From GCA-003244245 sp039924425 (lineage in GTDB: Bacteria; Actinomycetota; Actinomycetes; Mycobacteriales; Pseudonocardiaceae): DNA of 7,216 nucleotides. Below the pieces are notes generated by a model that saw only the letters and a program-made list of their open reading frames with translations, did not search any database and was not told the DNA's origin. The DNA lies in NCBI GenBank assembly GCA_039924425.1, contig JBDTAX010000183.1:1-7216 (forward strand), written 5' to 3'. Below are positions 1 through 6,597 of the stretch, one piece after another (the first letter of the stretch is position 1; each line of letters begins with the position of its first letter). The translations under genes were made by a program, and so were the position numbers.

Positions 1-28
1 GGTGGAGCTGGCCAAGGCCAGCTCCACC
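1..28 (-). terminator. 13-bp hairpin after the second transporter gene, probable operon terminator
   Basis: Bases 1-13 (GGTGGAGCTGGCC) and 16-28 (GGCCAGCTCCACC) are perfect reverse complements around a 2-base centre. The hairpin begins 6 bases after the stop of the last transporter gene, where an operon terminator is expected. The window edge hides whatever follows the stem on the minus strand, so a T-tract cannot be judged there. On the plus strand the stem is followed by CCC then TTTT, so it could also stop transcription arriving from a convergent gene. The stem may extend beyond base 1. The structure is seen directly; termination is inferred. Confidence 0.65.
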
Positions 29-34
29 CCCTTT

Positions 35-1777
35 TCACGCAACCCACTGGCCATTGCCCCACTGGCCGACCAGGTCACGGTACAGCGGCGACGTCGCGAG
101 CAGCTCCCAGTGCGTGCCCGACACCATGTCAGCGGCGTCGTCCATCAACACGATCCGGTGCGCCCGCAGCGCGGAGCTGATCCGGTGCGCAACGACGATG
201 AGGGTGCCACCGCGGCCCGCCAGAACCCGCTCCACCCGCTCCTCGGCGACCGGGTCAAGGTGACAGGTGGCCTCGTCCAGGATCAGCACGGGCGCCGACG
301 TCAGGTGCGCCCTGGCCACCGCGATGAGTTGACGTTCTCCCGCCGAGAGCATTCCGGGGGTGAGCGTGGCGTCATATCCACCGAGACGGGCAACCACGGT
401 GCGCAAGCCCAGCGCGTCGACCACCGCGTCGAGCTCAGCGCGGGTGGCACCGGGATGCAGGTACCGCAGGTTCTCGCCCACTGTCCCGGCGAAGACGTAG
501 GCCTCCTGTGGGATCAGTACCCGATGGCTGGCCAGGCTGCGCGGGTCAAGCTCCGCGACCGGCACCCCGCCCAGGCGAACCTCACCGCGATCGGGGATGT
601 GCGTCGCGGCGAGCAGCCCGGCCAGGGTGGACTTCCCCGCACCGCTGGGGCCGACCATGGCCAGGTGCTGACCCTGTGGGATCACCAGGTCCACCTGGTT
701 CACCACCGGCTCGGCGTGGCGGCCATAGCAGAACGTGACGCCCTCGAGTACCAGGTCATGACCATGGGGAGTGCCGCACAGCGGCTGTTCAGCGGGCACC
801 GGGCGCTCGCCAGCCTCGACGAGCCGATCCAGGGTGACCACCAGGCGCAGGCCTCCCGAGCCCAACCCATCGATCAGCGCCCGCAGCGCCGGAAGCAAGC
901 CTTGCGTCACGTACACCAGGGCGCCGGCGATCGTGCCCAGAGTCGAGCCGCTCGCCAGCAGCCAGGGGGCCACCACCAGCAGGCCCACCACCGGCAGCCA
1001 GCCACCGACCCCCACCGACAGCGTGCGGATCGCCGCCATCCGGGCCAGCGTCCGTTCCGCGTCGGCGTGCGCGTCGACTTGGCGTTGCACCCGCTCGCAG
1101 GCCCGGTCCTCGGCACCGCAGGCGACCACGTCACGCAGGCTGTTCGCGACAGTGCTGACCGAGTCGGCAACACCTTCGTCGGTGAGCACGTGATCGCGCT
1201 GCCGGGTCGTCATGGAGCGCAAGGAGAGCAGGAACATCGCCAGACCGACCAGCAACGGCGGCAACACCAGCAACCCGACGACCCCGGTCAGGGCCGCCAT
1301 CCCGATCACCGCGCCAACCGCGCTCACCACGAAGCTCCGGGTGAGCAGGAGCAAGCCGGCGAAATTGTCCCGTACCACCTCAACCTGCTGAGTGAGCCGG
1401 GCCACCGCACCCGAATCGGGCCGCCCGCCGAGCACTGTCGAGCGCCGCAGCGCACCCCCCACCACGCTGCCCACCAGGTCATCGCGAAACGGTTCGACAA
1501 TCTCAGCGAGAATCCGGTACACGTATCGGGTGGCCAGTGCCCCCGCGAGCACCGCGACAGCCAGCACACCGAGCCACGCCAACCCGACACCGGGGCGGCC
1601 AGCGAGGAATCCGTCATCCAGCGCCCGGGCCACGCCGTAGCCGGACAGCAGCAGCGGCGTCACCTCCAGCACGGACCACGCGGCCAGCCGCACCAGCGTC
1701 CTCGGGCGCCGGCACAAGGCGGCGAGCAGCACCCGCGCCACGGTGTTCGTCGCGGATGTCGTGTCCACCGAAGTCAT
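35..1777 (-). CDS. Lanthipeptide ABC half-transporter 2 (LabT2/RamB type), canonical ATPase site
   Basis: A 580-residue ABC exporter half-transporter, predicted to sit in the cytoplasmic membrane and export the modified lanthipeptide with its partner. The N-terminal half (about 25-320) has several hydrophobic segments, including about 30-50, 64-82, 141-182 and 256-291. The nucleotide-binding domain is at about 340-570: Walker A GPSGAGKS at 376-383, Q-loop LIPQE with Q424, signature LSAGE at 477-481, Walker B VLILDEATCHLD at 497-508 with catalytic E502, and H-loop H531. No peptidase C39 domain precedes the membrane region, so it should not cleave the leader. The ATG at 1777 shares ATGA with the stop of the upstream gene, implying translational coupling. 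An in-frame start at 1870 exists but would overlap the upstream gene by 97 bases and add an Arg-rich stretch, so it was not chosen. The export role is inferred from family and position. Confidence 0.9.
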   Translation of the reverse strand: MTSVDTTSATNTVARVLLAALCRRPRTLVRLAAWSVLEVTPLLLSGYGVARALDDGFLAGRPGVGLAWLGVLAVAVLAGALATRYVYRILAEIVEPFRDDLVGSVVGGALRRSTVLGGRPDSGAVARLTQQVEVVRDNFAGLLLLTRSFVVSAVGAVIGMAALTGVVGLLVLPPLLVGLAMFLLSLRSMTTRQRDHVLTDEGVADSVSTVANSLRDVVACGAEDRACERVQRQVDAHADAERTLARMAAIRTLSVGVGGWLPVVGLLVVAPWLLASGSTLGTIAGALVYVTQGLLPALRALIDGLGSGGLRLVVTLDRLVEAGERPVPAEQPLCGTPHGHDLVLEGVTFCYGRHAEPVVNQVDLVIPQGQHLAMVGPSGAGKSTLAGLLAATHIPDRGEVRLGGVPVAELDPRSLASHRVLIPQEAYVFAGTVGENLRYLHPGATRAELDAVVDALGLRTVVARLGGYDATLTPGMLSAGERQLIAVARAHLTSAPVLILDEATCHLDPVAEERVERVLAGRGGTLIVVAHRISSALRAHRIVLMDDAADMVSGTHWELLATSPLYRDLVGQWGNGQWVA

Positions 1778-3612
1778 GCCGGTACCCCCAGAGATCCGAT
1801 GGGCGCGGAGCGCGGTTGCGCGGGCACCGCCTCGGCGCCGAACAAGGCGCGGTAGTCCGGATCGCGCCACAGCACGCTGTGCGGACGCAGGCCGCGCAGT
1901 CTGCCGTGGTCGAGCCAGGCGACCAGATCCGTCCGGGCGGCCGTAGCGGCCCGGTGCGCGATGATCAGGCGGGTTTGACCTCGGCCGCCGCTGGCGAGCC
2001 CACCACTGGCGAGCCCACCGCTGACCAGTACGGCGCCGACCTGCCGCTCGGTCACGGTGTCCAGGCTGGAGGTCGCGTCGTCAAGGATGAGCACCCGGTA
2101 GGGGCGCGCGAAAGCTCTGGCCAGGCCGAGCCGCTGCATCTCACCGCCCGACAGCGGAGCCGCGGCCAGCTCGGTCTCGTATCCCGCTGGCAACCTTTCG
2201 ATGAAGGTGTCCGCACGCGCGGTGGCGGCGGCCTCCCGGGCTTTCGCCTCGGTGCGGCAGCGCGATCCGAAATTGATCACTTCTTCGATCGTGTCGCCCA
2301 CCAGCGCTGGGCGCTCGAAGGCAAAGCCCACCGCACCGCGCAGCTGCGCCCGGGACAACTCGGGCAGCGCCACACCGTCGAGCAGCACCTGGCCCCGCTC
2401 CGGGTCGGCGAGCCTACCGGCCAGCGCGGCCAGCAACGACTTGCCCGTGCCGGACCGGCCGACCACGGCCACCGTGGCACCAGCCGGGACGACGAGGTCG
2501 AGCCCGTCGATGACGGTTTCTCCGCCGGCCGAGACCCGGACGCCGCGGAACTCGAGCCGGCCACCTTCAGCAGCACAGTCAGGCAGCCGCGCCGCGCCGT
2601 AGGGGGTCACCGGCTCGGTGAGCACCTCAGCGGCACGCAGGGCACCCGCCCGCGCCCGAGAAAGCTTGTTCAGCAGTCCGACCGCTGAGCCGATGCCGGC
2701 GGCCATCACGGCATACCGGCTCGCGGCATAGAGCTCACCGACGCTCAGCCGGCCGGCGACCAGCCCGAACCCGGCGACAGCGACCACGGACAGCTGCAGC
2801 AGCGGCTTGATCACGGCGGTCTGACCGGTGATCCGCGCCTGGTTGCGCCACATCCGCTCGCCATGCTCGCGCAGGCCCGGCAAAGGCTGGAGGATCCGTC
2901 GCCGCTCGAACTCGATGCTGCCGGCGGCGGCGATCGTGCGGGCACCGGAGAGCGCGTCGAGCAACCGCGCCGCGATCAGCCCTTGGCTGTGCAGGTAGCC
3001 CCGGATGGTCTCGGTGTTGTCCCGGACGAACACTCGCAGCAGCCCAGCCATCACCACCAGACCAACCAGCGCGGTGAGCGCCACCCACGGGTCGATCAAC
3101 GTCAAGGCGATGATGGCGCCCAGCGGCGGGAGCAGGCCGACACCGACCATGACCGCGGTCACCCCGATTTGTCCCGCTTCACTGGCGTTGCGGGTGACCC
3201 GGGTCACCAGGTCGCCGGGTTCGAAACGGCGGGCAGTCACCGGGCCGATCTGCAGGAGATGCCCGACCAGCGTCATGCGCAGCCAGGCCATGCACCGGGC
3301 GTTGCTCGCTCCGGTGGCGATGTCACCGATCGCCTTGCCGACCACCATGAGGGCGATCAACCCCGCGCAGCCGAGCAGTGCCCCGGTTAAGTGGGCCCCG
3401 GTTAAGTGGGCCCCGATGAGGTGGCCACCACCGGGCAGCGCATCCAGCGCGCGACCGAGCTCGGCGGGTAGCAGAATTTCGGCACCCGCGCTGACCAGCG
3501 CGGTCAGCGCCACAGCCCAGAGCCACGCCCCGCCCTGCCGGCCCGTCAAGAGCAGCAAGCGGTCAGCGTGGCACCACACCGGATTGCGCATCCCAGCCGG
3601 ATCGCTGTTCAC
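1774..3612 (-). CDS. Lanthipeptide ABC half-transporter 1 (LabT1/RamA type), degenerate ATPase site
   Basis: A 612-residue ABC exporter half-transporter, probably the heterodimer partner of the next gene. About six hydrophobic segments lie near 29-50, 78-95, 149-172, 175-195, 268-288 and 293-312. In the nucleotide-binding domain (about 350-595) Walker A is GRSGTGKS (385-392), the usual Q-loop glutamine appears to be E433 (GFAFERP), the signature is LSGGE (487-491), Walker B ends in D511-D512 so the catalytic Glu is Asp, and the H-loop is H553. Two short in-frame repeats are present: HLTGA units at about 69-78 and an SGGLA repeat at 531-543, just before the H-loop. L70 and L75 are encoded by TTA. 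The GTG start at 3612 has GGAGG four bases upstream; M8 is an alternative with a poor ribosome site. It follows the precursor gene after a 97-base gap containing a strong hairpin, and its stop overlaps the next start. Confidence 0.9.
   Translation of the reverse strand: MNSDPAGMRNPVWCHADRLLLLTGRQGGAWLWAVALTALVSAGAEILLPAELGRALDALPGGGHLIGAHLTGAHLTGALLGCAGLIALMVVGKAIGDIATGASNARCMAWLRMTLVGHLLQIGPVTARRFEPGDLVTRVTRNASEAGQIGVTAVMVGVGLLPPLGAIIALTLIDPWVALTALVGLVVMAGLLRVFVRDNTETIRGYLHSQGLIAARLLDALSGARTIAAAGSIEFERRRILQPLPGLREHGERMWRNQARITGQTAVIKPLLQLSVVAVAGFGLVAGRLSVGELYAASRYAVMAAGIGSAVGLLNKLSRARAGALRAAEVLTEPVTPYGAARLPDCAAEGGRLEFRGVRVSAGGETVIDGLDLVVPAGATVAVVGRSGTGKSLLAALAGRLADPERGQVLLDGVALPELSRAQLRGAVGFAFERPALVGDTIEEVINFGSRCRTEAKAREAAATARADTFIERLPAGYETELAAAPLSGGEMQRLGLARAFARPYRVLILDDATSSLDTVTERQVGAVLVSGGLASGGLASGGRGQTRLIIAHRAATAARTDLVAWLDHGRLRGLRPHSVLWRDPDYRALFGAEAVPAQPRSAPIGSLGVPA
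1991..2020. repeat. Two tandem 15-bp units in the first transporter gene, encoding an SGGLA repeat
   Basis: Bases 1991-2005 (CTGGCGAGCCCACCA) and 2006-2020 (CTGGCGAGCCCACCG) differ at one position, and a partial third copy (CTGACCAG) follows. The unit is a multiple of three, so it extends the protein in frame with Gly/Ser/Ala-rich residues between the Walker B/D-loop region and the H-loop. This looks like slippage expansion in a tolerant surface loop. Confidence 0.85.
3381..3410. repeat. Two perfect tandem 15-bp units in the first transporter gene, each carrying a TTA codon
   Basis: CCCCGGTTAAGTGGG occurs at 3381-3395 and again at 3396-3410, followed by a diverged third copy at about 3411-3425. 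On the coding (minus) strand each perfect copy encodes a GAHLT-type pentapeptide in which leucine is written TTA (plus-strand positions 3388-3390 and 3403-3405; residues L75 and L70). The encoded stretch lies between the first and second hydrophobic segments. Confidence 0.9.
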
Positions 3613-3659
3613 GCGACCTCCGCATTGTCGTGATGATCTAGAAAATCGTCTGATTCATT

Positions 3660-3697
3660 GAGTGGTCCGGGGCAACGCCGGCTGCCCCGGACCACTC
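3660..3697 (-). terminator. Perfect 15-bp hairpin between precursor and transporter genes, possible attenuator
   Basis: Bases 3660-3674 (GAGTGGTCCGGGGCA) and 3683-3697 (TGCCCCGGACCACTC) pair without mismatch around an 8-base loop. The stem starts 12 bases after the precursor stop. In the transcribed direction it is followed by AATGAATCAG and only later by TTTT, so it is not a classic intrinsic terminator. A partial terminator or a 3' mRNA-stabilising structure would both raise precursor output relative to the exporter, and both fit its position. The structure is seen; the role is inferred. The remainder of the 97-base gap (3613-3659 and 3698-3709) holds only the ribosome site of the next gene and no clear promoter. 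Confidence 0.7.
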
Positions 3698-3709
3698 GGT
3701 GATGAAGCC

Positions 3710-3826
3710 TCAGCCGCAGAGCAGCAGGCTGATGTCACTTCCGTAGTTGCGGTCGTGGTCGCAGCGGTCGTCGCAGCCGTTCAGCTCCGAGGACAGCTCC
3801 AGGGCCTGCAGGTCGAGAAGCACCAT
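3710..3826 (-). CDS. Class III lanthipeptide precursor peptide (LanA, SapB/AmfS family)
   Basis: A 38-residue precursor. The leader begins MVLLDLQALE, carrying the L-x-L-Q motif that class III synthetases recognise. The C-terminus is GSDISLLLCG (residues 29-38): S30-x2-S33-x3-C37 is the class III ring motif that gives labionin or lanthionine plus dehydroalanine. It closely resembles the first ring of SapB as I recall it (GSRASLLLCG). Between leader and ring lies an acidic, His/Arg-containing segment with two more cysteines, C18 and C22 (NGCDDRCDHDRNYG), not typical of the family members I know. S12 and S13 are other dehydratable residues. The leader/core boundary cannot be fixed from sequence. 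The ATG at 3826 has an excellent AGGAGG site (3835-3840) eight bases upstream, implying high translation. The gene overlaps the 3' end of the synthetase frame. The peptide is probably exported by the two following transporters. Confidence 0.93.
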   Translation of the reverse strand: MVLLDLQALELSSELNGCDDRCDHDRNYGSDISLLLCG

Positions 3827-6488
3827 TGTGTTCACCTCCTCCGTATGTCGACGCGGATACCAGCCCGTTCCTCCCCAGCGGCATCGCCGGCACGGGGGCA
3901 TCGTGCGGCGGGGACTGCTGGGGTTCAGAGAGGAACGGGAGACCAATGGGGTGCTCCAACACAGCCGCACCCAGCGCGAGCAGCACGCCAGCGGCGCCAC
4001 TCGCCAAGTCCATCGACAGCCGGAGCAGCTGCTCACCAGGGAAGGCGAGGTGCCCCTGGTAATCGACGCGATGCCAGCCGAGGCGCCGGATCTGAGCGGC
4101 CACCTCCTGGTTCCAGATCGCCTGCCCAGGTGGGTACGCCCGGCTGAGGTAGAGGATCATTCCGGCTCGGCCGCTGAACAGACCCGGCTGGATGTAGAAC
4201 CGCGACCGCGCGGCGCGGCGGATGGCGGCCGCGGCGCGGGCGAACTCTTCATCGTCCCGGTAGGTGAGGTACTCCTCCAGGACCATCCCGATGCCCGCGC
4301 TGCCGCGATCCAGGTAGGGCATGGTCCGCCAGCCTTCGTTGACCAGCATCGAGCCGTCTTCACGCACCCGGCAACGGCGCAGATCCTGGCGCAGCGCGGT
4401 CGCCGACAGCTCCAGGAACCCGCGGTCACCGGTGTGTCCGTAGAGCCGCAGGAACATCAGCGCCGGTCCCGACGAGCCGTGCATCAGCCCGGCGTAGGGG
4501 TGATCTCCGCCGCTGACCGTGCCGACGCCTTCGGCGGTGCCGAGCCGGTCGGCGACCACTTGAGCGGTGCGCAGCGCGTGGTCGAACAGCGCGGGCTCAC
4601 CAGCCAAGCCCGCGAAGTGAGCCAGGTTGAGCGCGATGCCGGACAGGCCGCCGAACAGATCCGTGCCGAGCTGGTCACTCTGCTCCTCAAGACAGAAGTC
4701 GATCAGATCAAGGGCGGCTCGCCGGTATCCCAGCTCGGCCAGCACGTGTGCCACGCCGTGCAGCCCGTCGTAGAGACCCAACCGCGTTCCGGGTCGCGCC
4801 GCGGCGGCCCGCTCGAGCAGCCAGTGCTCCCCGGCGGGGTACCGGGTGGCCCGCGTGACCGACATCGCGTAAAGCACACCCGCTGCGCCGTGGGCGAGAT
4901 TGAGGCCCCCGGTGCTGAACTGGGCGATGTCACCGGGAAACAACCGATCGGGGCGCTTCGGGGTGGCGCTGGCCAGAATCCCCGCGACGATCGAATCCCG
5001 GGCGCTGCTCCAGCCGGTCAACCCATCAGGCAGCGACGGGAGGGCTCTGGCGCGCCGGCGGGGTGCTGCCCGGTCGGCGCCACTGATTCCGGTGATCGTC
5101 CGCACCGCCTCGGCCAGCGCCACCGGCGGTACCGGGAAATGTTCGGCGATGACCTCGGCGAAGTCCGCTGGTTTGTCGGGGTCGAGCCGGATGATGCTGG
5201 TCAAGGGGAGGAACAGGGCCAGTCGCAGGCAGGCCAGGGAATACCGGTCAATGTCGAAGCCGGTCCGGTCGCGCGGGGCGGCGAAAGCGGGGCTGCCCAG
5301 GGTGGGTCGGCGTTCCTCCTCGATTCCCGCCGCGACTTCGAAGTCAATCAGTGTGACTTCGTCGTCATCCCGGACGAGGATGTTGAACAGGTGCAGGTCA
5401 CCGTGGATGACCCCACGGCCATGAATGGTCGTGACGATATCTTCGACCTTGGCGCACACCCGCAACGCCCAGTCGGTGTAGGCGGCGAACTCGGTTGGCC
5501 CGGCGGCGGGATCGTTCATCGGGTAGCGCTGCCCGAAAACCTTGTTCAGCGCGGTTCCTTCGATGAATTCCAGCGCGAGGAAGTGGTGTTCTCCCAGGGT
5601 GAAGTGGTCATGGACAGCGGGCACCCCGCCGATGCCCGCCAGGCGTTCGAGCGTTTCCCGTTCGCGGCGCAGTCGCTGGACCGCGTCAGCGCCATCGGCG
5701 GCGAGCCCGGCATGCGGACGGGCCTCCTTGAGCACCACCCGAGCGCCGGTTCGCTGGTCGATCGCCTCGTAGAGCCCGCCGCCGTTGGAGAAGTGCAGCA
5801 CCCGCTCCACACGGTAGGGCAGCTCCTGCACAGTGGTGGCGTTGCGCGCGGCAAGTTGCGGAACGAGCAGGTCCGGCAGGGTGACCCAGGGCGGGGTGCA
5901 GAACACCGCATCCCTGCGGTCGGGCACTAGCGCGCCGCTGGGGTCTTCGATGGCCGGAACTTGTTCACCCCGGGCCGACAGGCAGTGCCGCAGCGCGAAA
6001 CCGCCGTAGCGAACGTAGAGCGGGCCTTCGTTCCAGCGCAGGTCGCTGAGGATGTAGGGGCCTGGCTCACCGGCCAGCCGCTCCCCCAGGTCGTTCAGGA
6101 TCGTACCGAGCGCGTCGATGTCGGTCGGGTAGATCGTGATGAACTTGCCGCTGGAGCCCCGCGCCGCATATTTCGCGTTCTGCAGGTGGACGACATGTCG
6201 CGCGGCCAGGAACTTGAAGGTGATCCGGCGCGGCACGCAGTAGTCCCAGACGGCTTCCAGAATTCGTTCGGCATTGTCCAGACACGCCGACGCGTGGATT
6301 TTCCAGCCTTGCGGGGGTACGGTGGCGCCCACCGGGTTCATGACCACCCAGTTTTCCAGGTTCCGCCGTTCCCAACCGTCCGGAATCGGCCGCTGAGCGG
6401 CATCGTAGGACTCCGCCCGGTTGCGCCCGGACATCGAGTCGTAAAACAACGGGTCCGTGATGCAGTACACCTCGTATCCGTTGTCCAC
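3735..6488 (-). CDS. Class III lanthionine synthetase LanKC (lyase-kinase-cyclase, RamC/LabKC type)
   Basis: A 917-residue cytoplasmic enzyme that should install dehydroamino acids and thioether rings in the adjacent precursor. Residues 1-210 form the lyase domain, opening with the family-typical DNGYEVYCITDPLFYDS and containing NAKYAARGSSGKFITIYP (104-121). The kinase domain spans about 225-475: glycine-rich FSNGGGLY (233-240), lysine in VVLKEA (251-256), catalytic HGDLHLFN (362-369) and metal-binding IDFE (381-384). A LanC-like cyclase domain spans about 520-853, with HG motifs (LAHGAAG, YDGLHG, LMHGSSG), but its zinc-ligand sites read NEGW (717-720) and LFSGRAG (770-776). The Cys and Cys-His ligands are missing, which marks class III rather than class IV. 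Recognisable cyclase sequence ends near GLPFL (849-853); a tail of about 60 residues then runs into the precursor gene. The GTG start at 6488 has a purine-rich GAGAGGGGGG site six bases upstream. Homologues are usually somewhat shorter, so the true C-terminus is uncertain. Confidence 0.95.
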   Translation of the reverse strand: MDNGYEVYCITDPLFYDSMSGRNRAESYDAAQRPIPDGWERRNLENWVVMNPVGATVPPQGWKIHASACLDNAERILEAVWDYCVPRRITFKFLAARHVVHLQNAKYAARGSSGKFITIYPTDIDALGTILNDLGERLAGEPGPYILSDLRWNEGPLYVRYGGFALRHCLSARGEQVPAIEDPSGALVPDRRDAVFCTPPWVTLPDLLVPQLAARNATTVQELPYRVERVLHFSNGGGLYEAIDQRTGARVVLKEARPHAGLAADGADAVQRLRRERETLERLAGIGGVPAVHDHFTLGEHHFLALEFIEGTALNKVFGQRYPMNDPAAGPTEFAAYTDWALRVCAKVEDIVTTIHGRGVIHGDLHLFNILVRDDDEVTLIDFEVAAGIEEERRPTLGSPAFAAPRDRTGFDIDRYSLACLRLALFLPLTSIIRLDPDKPADFAEVIAEHFPVPPVALAEAVRTITGISGADRAAPRRRARALPSLPDGLTGWSSARDSIVAGILASATPKRPDRLFPGDIAQFSTGGLNLAHGAAGVLYAMSVTRATRYPAGEHWLLERAAAARPGTRLGLYDGLHGVAHVLAELGYRRAALDLIDFCLEEQSDQLGTDLFGGLSGIALNLAHFAGLAGEPALFDHALRTAQVVADRLGTAEGVGTVSGGDHPYAGLMHGSSGPALMFLRLYGHTGDRGFLELSATALRQDLRRCRVREDGSMLVNEGWRTMPYLDRGSAGIGMVLEEYLTYRDDEEFARAAAAIRRAARSRFYIQPGLFSGRAGMILYLSRAYPPGQAIWNQEVAAQIRRLGWHRVDYQGHLAFPGEQLLRLSMDLASGAAGVLLALGAAVLEHPIGLPFLSEPQQSPPHDAPVPAMPLGRNGLVSASTYGGGEHNGASRPAGPGAVLGAERLRRPLRPRPQLRK
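3831..3840 (-). promoter_or_regulatory. Strong Shine-Dalgarno site of the precursor gene
   Basis: The minus strand reads AGGAGGTGAA here, close to the full anti-Shine-Dalgarno complement, eight bases before the precursor ATG. It fixes the precursor start and suggests much stronger initiation than at the GTG starts of the synthetase and first transporter. It lies inside the synthetase reading frame. Confidence 0.85.
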
Positions 6489-6505
6489 TGGGTTCCCCCC
6501 TCTCG

Positions 6506-6532
6506 TTCGCTTGCTGGCATTCGCTTGCTGGC
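6506..6532. repeat. 13-bp tandem repeat in the presumed synthetase leader
   Basis: TTCGCTTGCTGGC occurs at 6506-6518 and again at 6520-6532, separated by one base. The repeat lies just upstream of the synthetase ribosome site, downstream of the promoter candidate, so it would be in the 5' untranslated RNA. It could be a direct-repeat operator or a neutral duplication; nothing here decides. Confidence 0.8.
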
Positions 6533-6548
6533 CGCTCCTTGCTATGCA

Positions 6549-6577
6549 CTAATAATCGCGCCGACCAGGGGAAACAA
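6549..6577 (-). promoter_or_regulatory. Weak sigma-70-like promoter candidate for the lanthipeptide operon
   Basis: On the minus strand TTGTTT (6577-6572) and TATTAG (6554-6549) are separated by 17 bases, giving 4 of 6 matches each to TTGACA and TATAAT. A second register (TTGTTG with GATTAT) overlaps it. The site lies in the most A+T-rich part of the gap, about 60 bases before the synthetase GTG. Actinomycete promoters are poorly conserved, so this is only a candidate. Confidence 0.35.
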
Positions 6578-6597
6578 CAAGTGGTGTTCGTCAGGCT

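Noticed and set aside
2..1855. 617-codon open frame on the plus strand
   Set aside because: It lies antisense to the second transporter gene. Its product is rich in Gln, His, Arg and Pro with no recognisable domain, which is typical of the complement of high-GC coding DNA.
1775..1870. Longer N-terminus of the second transporter from a start at 1870
   Set aside because: It would overlap the first transporter by 97 bases and add about 31 Arg/Gly-rich residues. The ATGA overlap at 1774-1777 is a far better start.
1537..2688. 383-codon open frame on the plus strand spanning the junction of the two transporter genes
   Set aside because: It is antisense to both transporter genes and has no recognisable domain or plausible ribosome site.
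3613..3659. A separate promoter for the transporter genes
   Set aside because: The stretch is A+T-rich with an imperfect dyad around CTAG, but I see no -35/-10 pair with sensible spacing.
3747..5930. 727-codon open frame on the plus strand
   Set aside because: It is antisense to the synthetase, which has clear lyase, kinase and cyclase motifs. The antisense product is low-complexity and has no motif.
3735..6488. Class IV (LanL) assignment of the synthetase
   Set aside because: The zinc-ligand Cys and Cys-His motifs of the cyclase domain are absent (NEGW and LFSGRAG at those sites), and the precursor has a class III leader motif.
6067..6549. 160-codon minus-strand frame overlapping the synthetase start
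   Set aside because: It lies in a different frame over the lyase domain, has no motif, and its product looks like a frame-shifted read of the synthetase.
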